From the NCBI GenBank assembly GCA_028868455.1, contig JAGWUK010000027.1, forward strand, positions 1 to 13,021: a stretch of DNA of 13,021 nucleotides, given 5' to 3'. Position 1 is the stretch's first letter. Each line of letters opens with the position of its first letter. The notes beneath the pieces were generated by a model. That model saw nothing but the letters and a program-made list of their open reading frames with translations. It did no database searches and was not told the DNA's origin. This stretch comes from Burkholderiales bacterium (GTDB taxonomy: Bacteria; Pseudomonadota; Gammaproteobacteria; Burkholderiales; Burkholderiaceae_D). Both the position numbers and the translations under genes were made by a program. This document shows, piece after piece, positions 6,970-13,021 of the stretch.

Positions 6970-7212
6970 ATGGACAAGCAGAATTTTTTCAACGACATGC
7001 AGGCGAAAATCTCCCAGGTATTGGAAAATTCGCCAGCCAAAGATATTGAAAAAAACGTCAAGGCCATGCTGAATCAGGGATTTAGCAAACTTGATCTGGT
7101 GACGCGCGAAGAATTCGATATCCAGGCGCAAGTGCTGGCCAAAACCCGCGCCAAGCTCGAAGCGCTGGAAGCCAGAGTGGCCGCAATGGAAGCCCAAGAG
7201 CGCGATCAATAA
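6970..7212 (+). CDS. ubiK: Ubiquinone biosynthesis accessory factor UbiK (BMFP family)
   Basis: An 80-aa protein of the BMFP/YqiC family, at the usual short length. The N-terminal half (FFNDMQAKISQVLENSPAKD) is an amphipathic helix. The conserved middle has KLDLVTREEFDIQAQVL. The C-terminal half (LAKTRAKLEALEARVAAMEA) is a trimeric coiled coil. In E. coli UbiK helps UbiJ and the Ubi hydroxylases in aerobic ubiquinone synthesis; related BMFP proteins bind membranes. The ATG at 6970 has AGGA about 5 bases upstream. Its stop lies 3 bases before the comM start, so the two are probably translated in turn. Its leader contains the NtrC-like sites that probably serve the divergent operon. Confidence 0.93.
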   Translation: MDKQNFFNDMQAKISQVLENSPAKDIEKNVKAMLNQGFSKLDLVTREEFDIQAQVLAKTRAKLEALEARVAAMEAQERDQ

Positions 7213-7215
7213 TTC

Positions 7216-8739
7216 ATGGCGCTCGCCGTCCTCAAAAGCCGTGCCTTAAACGGCATGGATGCACCGCAAGTCACGGTGGAAGTCCACCTGGCGAACGGTT
7301 TGCCCGCATTTACTATTGTTGGCTTGCCGGAAACCGAGGTCAAAGAATCCAAAGACCGCGTGCGTGCTGCACTGCAAAATGCACGCTTTGATTTTCCGGC
7401 GCAACGCATTACGGTCAATCTGGCCCCCGCCGATTTGCCCAAAGAATCCGGTCGCTTCGATTTGCCGATCGCACTCGGCATCCTGGCTGCCTCCGGGCAA
7501 ATCCCGGCCGACATGCTGGCGCAATACGAATTTGCCGGTGAATTGTCGCTATCCGGCGAATTGCGTCCGATACGTGGCGCGCTGGCGATGACATTTGCCA
7601 TTTGTAAAAGCCATCAGGACGGTACGCAGCAACCCGCATTTATCCTGCCGCGCGCCAATGCCGCCGAAGCTGCATTGGTAACAGAAGCGGCCATCTATCC
7701 GGCGGATTCTTTGCTGCAGGTGTGCGCCCACTTCGCTGGAGCTGGCGATGATTGCAAGCTCAGCCGTTATCATCCCGTATCAGAAACCAGACGACCGACC
7801 TACCCCGATTTTGCCGAAGTCAAAGGCCAGTTGCAGGCCAAACGCGCACTGGAAGTGGCTGCGGCAGGGAATCATTCGGTGCTGATGGTCGGCCCGCCAG
7901 GCACAGGTAAATCCATGTTAGCGGCACGTTTCGCCGGCATTCTTCCGACCATGACGGATCAGGAGGCGCTGGAATCGGCCGCAGTACAATCGCTGACTTC
8001 CGGTTTTTCCATCGATAAATGGAAGACAAGACCCTATCGCGCTCCGCATCATACGGCTTCCGGCGTGGCACTGGTCGGCGGTGGCGGTACACCGCGCCCA
8101 GGCGAAATTTCGCTGGCGCACCGCGGCGTACTGTTTCTTGATGAATTGACTGAGTTTGACCGCAAGGTACTGGAAGTCTTGCGCGAACCGCTGGAGTCCG
8201 GCCACATCACCATTTCGCGTGCAGCGCGGCAAGCGGATTTTCCAGCGCGTTTCCAGCTGATCGCGGCGATGAATCCCTGCCCTTGCGGTTACTTTGGGCA
8301 TAGCAATGGCAAATGCCGCTGTACACCAGATGTGATTGCGCGTTATCAGGATAAGATTTCCGGCCCGCTGCTAGACAGGATAGATTTGCAAATCCAGGTA
8401 GGTGCCTTGCCGCACGAAGATTTGCTGAAACAGGCCGATGGTGAAGCCAGTGTGCAAATACATGCACGCGTTGAAGCTGCGTTTGCACGACAGCAAGAAC
8501 GCCAGGGCAAACCCAATAATCTGCTCTCGACAACAGAAATTGACCTGCATTGCCAGCCCGATGCCGCTGCGGAACAATTATTACGCAACGCCATGATCAA
8601 ACTCAACTGGTCTGCCCGCGGCTATCATCGCGTGCTGAAAGTGGCACGCACCATCGCCGACCTGGCAGGCGCTGAACAAATAGGCAGCGCTCATGTCGCG
8701 GAGGCGATCCAGTATCGCCGCGCATTGCGCGCACAATAA
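7216..8739 (+). CDS. comM: YifB/ComM-family Mg-chelatase-like AAA+ ATPase
   Basis: A 507-aa protein of normal length for the family. The N-terminal domain (residues 1 to about 180, starting MALAVLKSRALNGM and with TIVGLPETEVKESKDRVRAA) is a Lon-protease-like fold. The AAA+ core has Walker A GPPGTGKS (226-233), Walker B VLFLDE (305-310) and a cysteine cluster CPCGYFGHSNGKCRC (355-369). The C-terminal Mg-chelatase-like domain follows (LSTTEIDLHC near 437-446). ComM is a hexameric helicase that drives branch migration when taken-up DNA is integrated during natural transformation. The start lies 3 bases after the ubiK stop. Its presence fits, but does not prove, natural competence. Confidence 0.95.
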   Translation: MALAVLKSRALNGMDAPQVTVEVHLANGLPAFTIVGLPETEVKESKDRVRAALQNARFDFPAQRITVNLAPADLPKESGRFDLPIALGILAASGQIPADMLAQYEFAGELSLSGELRPIRGALAMTFAICKSHQDGTQQPAFILPRANAAEAALVTEAAIYPADSLLQVCAHFAGAGDDCKLSRYHPVSETRRPTYPDFAEVKGQLQAKRALEVAAAGNHSVLMVGPPGTGKSMLAARFAGILPTMTDQEALESAAVQSLTSGFSIDKWKTRPYRAPHHTASGVALVGGGGTPRPGEISLAHRGVLFLDELTEFDRKVLEVLREPLESGHITISRAARQADFPARFQLIAAMNPCPCGYFGHSNGKCRCTPDVIARYQDKISGPLLDRIDLQIQVGALPHEDLLKQADGEASVQIHARVEAAFARQQERQGKPNNLLSTTEIDLHCQPDAAAEQLLRNAMIKLNWSARGYHRVLKVARTIADLAGAEQIGSAHVAEAIQYRRALRAQ

Positions 8740-8883
8740 ACGATTCCCCGGACACCCAACGATGCCATGTCTTGAATTTTTTCGGATAGCAGGCACATCC
8801 AGCCTCATACGGAGCCAGACGTCGGCAGACGTTGTGTGCCTTACTTACCCGATGATTGCAACGAAGTCCAACTGGAGCATGCT

Positions 8884-9594
8884 GTGACCCCGCAAGAAAC
8901 CCAATTACTGCAAAATTTTCTCGATCAGTTACGTGAGATCAGGGAAGTCAACAAAGATGCGCAAGCTGCTCAAATGATCGGCGAAGCCTTCCGCCAACAA
9001 ACGGACGCTGCATATCTCGTCGTGCAAAGAGCGATTTTGCTGGAACAAGCGCTAGGTAATGCGCAGAGCCAGATCGCCAGTCTGCAAGACGAGGTGCGCG
9101 ACTTAAAAGCAACGAGTTCCGCTTCTGCCTCAAGCAGTTTTCTGGATCCGGCGGTCAGCGCCTGGGGAAATAGTGTAAGTAGTCGCCCTTTGACGATCCC
9201 TAGATCGGCAACCGGCTCCGAAACACCGCCGGGAGCAGGGATGACAACCTCCGTCACCGGTGCAGCCATACCGGCCTATGGTACGCCCCCTGCGGCCAGT
9301 GCCTTTGGCAGCAGCAATATGGCAACGGCGAGCCCGACTGGCGGCTTTTTAAGTGGCCATTCCGGCTCCATGCTGGGAACTGTCGCTGCGACCGCCGCCG
9401 GTGTGGCAGCAGGCGCATTTTTGTTTCAGGGGCTCGGAAATTTATTGGGTAACAATCAGCAACATCTGCTGAACGATGCTGGCGGCGCGCAACTGGCACC
9501 GGGTAGCGACGATTTGCTGCCCGGCTATTTCGATCAGGACACAGCGTCGGATTCGCTCAATATCGACAGTCAAGACAACAACGACCTGATCTGA
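8884..9594 (+). CDS. DUF2076 domain-containing protein
   Basis: A 236-aa protein of unknown function. The N-terminal 75 residues (TPQETQLLQNFLDQL, then IGEAFRQQTDAAYLVVQRAI) form the conserved DUF2076 helical region with a coiled-coil character (SLQDEVRDL). A Ser/Pro/Gly-rich linker follows to about 152. Next is a Gly/Ala hydrophobic stretch at about 153-190 that could cross or associate with a membrane, and an acidic tail rich in Asp (DDLLPGYFDQDTASD). I chose the GTG at 8884 because the family typically begins MTPQE and GGAG lies 6 bases upstream; a GTG at 8836 would add 16 unrelated residues. It is separated from comM by 144 bases in which I see no terminator. Confidence 0.85.
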   Translation: MTPQETQLLQNFLDQLREIREVNKDAQAAQMIGEAFRQQTDAAYLVVQRAILLEQALGNAQSQIASLQDEVRDLKATSSASASSSFLDPAVSAWGNSVSSRPLTIPRSATGSETPPGAGMTTSVTGAAIPAYGTPPAASAFGSSNMATASPTGGFLSGHSGSMLGTVAATAAGVAAGAFLFQGLGNLLGNNQQHLLNDAGGAQLAPGSDDLLPGYFDQDTASDSLNIDSQDNNDLI

Positions 9595-9740
9595 GCCAGC
9601 GGCAAGTACCACAAACTGCGTCTGGTTACATTGGCTTACCAAATTCCCTGACGAATACCGGTTGATCCGGACAACGAATTCTGTGCACGAACGTTGTATT
9701 CTGATGCGCTGAAAAAACTTTTCCGGAGGCAAGTCAGATC

Positions 9741-11435
9741 ATGGTTTCGCTGAAGAAGACTGACGCAAAATTGGTCCAGCAAGGCATCGCATCGGAGGCC
9801 GTACCCATCGCACGTACCTTACGATTGGCCGCTAAGGCTCAGCTGGGGCGGTTTTGCGTCAGTCCAATTAAAACAACATCGTGCCTTTTAGCCACAGGCA
9901 TGCTGTTGTCACTGGCAGCATGTACGGCACCTGGCTGGCATCCGCATCGCGCGACACCGGCAAGCAACCCATTGCCACCGGTTGGCAAACAACTGGCGCA
10001 AGCGAATATGGTGCCGGAATTATTCCTTAATCGTCTGACCTGGGGGGCGAATTTTTCCACCGATCTGCAATTACAGGCTGTCGGCCCGGACCGTTTTCTG
10101 GATCAGCAACTGCGTGGCCGCACAGCGATCTTGCCGCCAGCCATTCAGGCGCAAATCGATGGCATGACAATATCGCGCGTGCCATTCGATCAGATGATGC
10201 GTGAACTCGAAGCGCAAAGACTGGCCGCCGAAAGCCAAAAAGGCACAGATGACAGTTTGCGCAAGGCTTATCAACAGGAACTGACGCGACTGGCGCGTCA
10301 GGCGGCCAGCCGCGCCCTGTTGCGCGACATTTATTCGCCGTATCAGTTGCAAGAACAAATGACCTGGTTCTGGATGAATCACTTCAATATCCACAGCGGC
10401 AAGCACAATGTGCGCGCCATGCTTGGGGATTTTGAAGAGCATGCCATCCGGCCCTACGCCCTCGGTAATTTCCGCGATCTGCTGCGTGCCACGGTATTCC
10501 ATCCGGCGATGCTGCGCTATCTGGATAACGAGCACAATGCGGCCAACCATATCAACGAAAATTATGCGCGTGAACTGCTGGAGCTGCACACGATGGGCGT
10601 CAACAGCGGATATAGCCAGCACGATGTGCAGGAACTGGCGCGCATTCTGACAGGCGTTGGCATACGGATAGCGCCCGATCACCCACGCATGCGACCGGCA
10701 CTGGAAAAACTGTATGTACGGCGCGGCATATTTGAATTCAATCCGCAACGGCATGATTTTGGCGACAAACTCTTGCTTGGCAACACGGTGCATGGCAGCG
10801 GCCTGAACGAAATTGAACAAGTCATCACGCTGCTTTGTCGCCAGCCTGCTACGGCACGCCATATCAGCCGCCAGCTGGCGACGTATTTTGTTTCCGACAC
10901 GCCACCGGAAGCACTGGTAGAAAGAATGGCTGCCACGTTCTTGCAAAGCGACGGCAACTTGCAACTGACCATGCACACCTTGCTGAGTTCGCCAGAATTG
11001 CTTGCCTCGCTGGGTAGCAAGTTCAAAGACCCGATGCATTATTTACTGTCCTCCATCAGGCTTGCCTATGACGGCAATACCATCGTCAACACTGCGCCAT
11101 TGCTGAACTGGCTCGCACTGATGGGGCAAATGCCAAATGCCCACCAGACGCCGGATGGCTACTCCATGCTGGAAAGCGCCTGGTCCAGCTCCGGCCAGAT
11201 GGCAACGCGTTTTGACGTCGCCAACAGCTTAGGTCATGGCAGCCCCGCATTGTTCCGGACCGACACTCAGCCACTGCCAGACAAAATTCCTCAACCAGCC
11301 TTGTCCAGTGCACCGTATGTGCGTCACTGGAGCGCAAAAATGAGCCATACGACCCAACAGGCATTGCAACAAACACACTCGATAGCGGATTGGAATAGCC
11401 TGTTCCTCGCTTCGCCAGAAATGATGCGCCGCTGA
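9741..11435 (+). CDS. DUF1800 family protein, predicted lipoprotein
   Basis: A 564-aa DUF1800 protein. It has the family blocks WFWMNHFN (209-216), ENYARELLELHTMGV (273-287) and a DGYSMLESAW block (472-481). A hydrophobic segment ends in the lipobox LAAC with the candidate lipidated cysteine C61, so it is probably exported and anchored to a membrane. The stretch before it is unusually long (about 45 residues), yet GGAGG lies 11 bases upstream of the ATG at 9741 and I see no better start. DUF1800 genes are regularly next to DUF1501 genes, and this one precedes a DUF1501 gene by 24 bases. The biochemical role of the pair is not established; links to exported or extracellular structures have been proposed. 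Confidence 0.92.
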   Translation: MVSLKKTDAKLVQQGIASEAVPIARTLRLAAKAQLGRFCVSPIKTTSCLLATGMLLSLAACTAPGWHPHRATPASNPLPPVGKQLAQANMVPELFLNRLTWGANFSTDLQLQAVGPDRFLDQQLRGRTAILPPAIQAQIDGMTISRVPFDQMMRELEAQRLAAESQKGTDDSLRKAYQQELTRLARQAASRALLRDIYSPYQLQEQMTWFWMNHFNIHSGKHNVRAMLGDFEEHAIRPYALGNFRDLLRATVFHPAMLRYLDNEHNAANHINENYARELLELHTMGVNSGYSQHDVQELARILTGVGIRIAPDHPRMRPALEKLYVRRGIFEFNPQRHDFGDKLLLGNTVHGSGLNEIEQVITLLCRQPATARHISRQLATYFVSDTPPEALVERMAATFLQSDGNLQLTMHTLLSSPELLASLGSKFKDPMHYLLSSIRLAYDGNTIVNTAPLLNWLALMGQMPNAHQTPDGYSMLESAWSSSGQMATRFDVANSLGHGSPALFRTDTQPLPDKIPQPALSSAPYVRHWSAKMSHTTQQALQQTHSIADWNSLFLASPEMMRR

Positions 11436-11459
11436 GCGCTTACTTGACCGGAGATCGCC

Positions 11460-12659
11460 ATGCAAAGACGTGCATTTTTAAAAACCCTGGGTTCGCTGTC
11501 AGCTATCCCGGCGCTCGGAGTCAGTAGCAGGGTCATGGCGGTGTCTACGCAAGCCAATCGCATGCTTCTGATTTTTTTGCGCGGTGGTTACGATGCCTGT
11601 CATTTGCTGGTGCCGACAGCCAGCCAGTTTTATTATGAAGCGCGCCCCAACATTGCCATCGCCCGCCCGGGTGATCAGGCGGATGCCGCGCTACCGCTGA
11701 ATGCGGACTGGGGCTTGCATCCGGCTTTGCACGCCAGTCTGTATCCGCTCTTTCAGCAAGGCGAAATCGCATTTATTCCGTTTGCCGGTACCGACGATGT
11801 CTCGCGCAGCCATTTTGAAACCCAGGACAGCATAGAAATGGGAATGGGTAGCAACGGCACGCGACATTTTCAATCGGGATTTCTGAACCGACTGGCAGGC
11901 ATCCTGCAAAGTGACGGGCAAGCTGCGATGTCGTTCACCGACCAGCTGCCGCTGATCATGCAAGGCGATGTGCAAATTGCCAATACCGGATTGCGCCGTC
12001 TGGCGCGGCCCAACACCAACCAGCGTCAAACCAGTCTGATCACTGGCATGTACGCGCAGACCAGTCTGGCACAGCAGGTCAGCGAAGGATTCTCTATGCG
12101 CCAGGAAGTGGCGCAAGAAATGCAGGAGGAGATGAATAGCGCCAACAGAAATGCGATATCGACCAAAGGATTTGAACTGGAGGCAAAACGCGTCGCGCAT
12201 CTGATGCGCGACAAATATGCGCTGGGATTCATCGACGTCGGTGGCTGGGATACCCATGTCAATCAAGGTGGAGCCAGCGGTCAACTGGCCGGGAAGCTGG
12301 AAGAACTGGGTCGTGGTTTGCTCGCTTACAAAACGGAGATGGGAGCAATGTGGCGCCAGACTACCGTGGTCGTCATCAGCGAATTTGGGCGCACTTTCCG
12401 CGAAAACGGCAAACGCGGCACAGATCACGGACACGGCAGCGTGTACTGGGTTGCAGGCGGTAACGTGCGCGGTGGGCGTATTGTTGGAGAACAAATCCGG
12501 CTGGAGCCGGGGCAGTTATTTCAGAATCGCGATTACCCCGTGCTCAATGAATACCGCTCGGTCTTGGGCGGATTGTTTGCGCGCCTGTACGGTTTGAGCG
12601 CTGCCCAATCGCAACAGGTGTTTAGCGGTGTCACACCGCGAGATCTGGGCTTGTTATAG
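11460..12659 (+). CDS. DUF1501 family protein with Tat-type signal
   Basis: A 399-aa DUF1501 protein, related in fold to the alkaline phosphatase/sulfatase superfamily. The N-terminus MQRRAFLKTLG has the twin-arginine motif and is followed by a hydrophobic segment ending near VMAV (25-28), so folded export through Tat is predicted. Family motifs are RGGYDACHLLVP (41-52), SRSHFETQDSIEMG (115-128), GGWDTH (261-266), SEFGRT (307-312) and GTDHGHG (320-326). The Asp and His residues in the last three are likely metal ligands by analogy to the superfamily. GGAG lies about 8 bases before the ATG. It forms an operon with the DUF1800 gene, and its 3' end overlaps the convergent kinase gene by 29 bases. 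Confidence 0.93.
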   Translation: MQRRAFLKTLGSLSAIPALGVSSRVMAVSTQANRMLLIFLRGGYDACHLLVPTASQFYYEARPNIAIARPGDQADAALPLNADWGLHPALHASLYPLFQQGEIAFIPFAGTDDVSRSHFETQDSIEMGMGSNGTRHFQSGFLNRLAGILQSDGQAAMSFTDQLPLIMQGDVQIANTGLRRLARPNTNQRQTSLITGMYAQTSLAQQVSEGFSMRQEVAQEMQEEMNSANRNAISTKGFELEAKRVAHLMRDKYALGFIDVGGWDTHVNQGGASGQLAGKLEELGRGLLAYKTEMGAMWRQTTVVVISEFGRTFRENGKRGTDHGHGSVYWVAGGNVRGGRIVGEQIRLEPGQLFQNRDYPVLNEYRSVLGGLFARLYGLSAAQSQQVFSGVTPRDLGLL

Positions 12660-13021
12660 TTTCACTGGCCGGGCTGACCGGCAGGTCAACGTAGAAATGT
12701 GTACCACCACCGGGACCAGGATGTTCCATGTAATAGCCAATATCGCCGTGCATGCGGCCCATGATCGCTTTTGAAATCGCCAGACCCAGACCAGTACCGC
12801 CTTTTGAGCGCGTATCAGACGAATCGGCCTGAGAAAATTTTTCAAATAAGCGATCACGGAATTTTTCCGGAATCCCGTTGCCATAATCAACGACTTCGAT
12901 GCGTACCAGATGCTTATTCGGTTTGATCGTGACAATTTTCACGACGCCACCCGGTGGCGAATATTTACAGGCATTCGACAAAAGATTCGCCATTACTTGC
13001 TGAAACCGTCCTGCATCGACC
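12631..13021 (-). CDS. Sensor histidine kinase, C-terminal part (5' end beyond window)
   Basis: Only the last 129 residues are visible; the frame runs open through the window edge at 13021. They form the ATP-binding HATPase_c domain: N-box NLLSNACKYSP preceded by VDAGRFQQV, G1 box DYGNGIP, F-box FEKFSQADSS, and G2 box GGTGLGLAIS. A short tail (VSPASETITSPDLAV) ends the protein, with no receiver domain after the kinase. Sensor input and partner regulator cannot be seen. The stop at 12631-12633 lies inside the DUF1501 gene, giving a convergent 3' overlap with no room for a terminator. Confidence 0.95.
   Translation of the reverse strand, partial: VDAGRFQQVMANLLSNACKYSPPGGVVKIVTIKPNKHLVRIEVVDYGNGIPEKFRDRLFEKFSQADSSDTRSKGGTGLGLAISKAIMGRMHGDIGYYMEHPGPGGGTHFYVDLPVSPASETITSPDLAV

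Noticed and set aside
6703..7209. Minus-strand open frame of 168 codons
   Set aside because: It covers the reverse of ubiK and the sigma-54/NtrC region; both are better explained by the called features.
10071..11039. Minus-strand open frame of 322 codons
   Set aside because: Antisense to the DUF1800 gene, whose motifs are conserved; no promoter, ribosome binding site or recognisable domain in the reverse frame.
11691..12494. Minus-strand open frame of 267 codons
   Set aside because: Antisense to the DUF1501 gene; codon bias of the real gene keeps the reverse frame open, and the product has no recognisable features.

Overview
The window looks like a chromosomal segment of a betaproteobacterium, most likely Burkholderiales and possibly Oxalobacteraceae (Herminiimonas/Janthinobacterium-like). 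The grounds are a TorF-type porin joined to glnK and amtB, a ubiK-comM pair, a DUF1800/DUF1501 pair, and moderate-to-high GC in the core genes. This placement is inferred from gene content and protein style; no database was searched.

Left edge (1-1543): an AT-richer accessory patch. On the minus strand a 164-aa Tlde1/DUF2778-like L,D-transpeptidase-fold protein (485-979) is joined through a 4-base ATGA overlap to an 80-aa protein with two predicted membrane segments (246-488). I read the two as a peptidoglycan-targeting effector and its candidate immunity protein. The patch is bounded by two exact copies (at least 95 bp) of the 3' end of the adjacent chemoreceptor gene: one at 1-95 as an orphan tail, the other at 1521-1615 inside the intact gene. 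Two tandem minus-strand terminators separate the patch from the chemoreceptor.

Middle left (1544-6970, minus strand): a complete methyl-accepting chemotaxis protein (1544-3190), an approximately 500-bp stretch with no convincing gene, and a nitrogen-response operon transcribed right to left: torF-like porin, glnK, amtB. A sigma-54 promoter (6663-6678), one good NtrC-like palindrome (6865-6879) with two weaker neighbours, and a strong terminator (3704-3740) frame this operon. It would supply an outer-membrane pore, the inner-membrane ammonium channel and the PII protein that gates the channel, all under nitrogen limitation.

Right half (6970-12659, plus strand): ubiK and comM, nearly abutting; a DUF2076 protein read from a GTG start; and a two-gene unit encoding a DUF1800 predicted lipoprotein and a DUF1501 protein with a Tat-type signal. 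The last gene (12631 to beyond 13021, minus strand) is the C-terminal ATPase end of a sensor histidine kinase. Its 3' end overlaps that of the DUF1501 gene.

The most interesting parts are the effector/immunity-like cassette with its duplicated chemoreceptor tail, and the readable sigma-54/NtrC control region of the porin-glnK-amtB operon.
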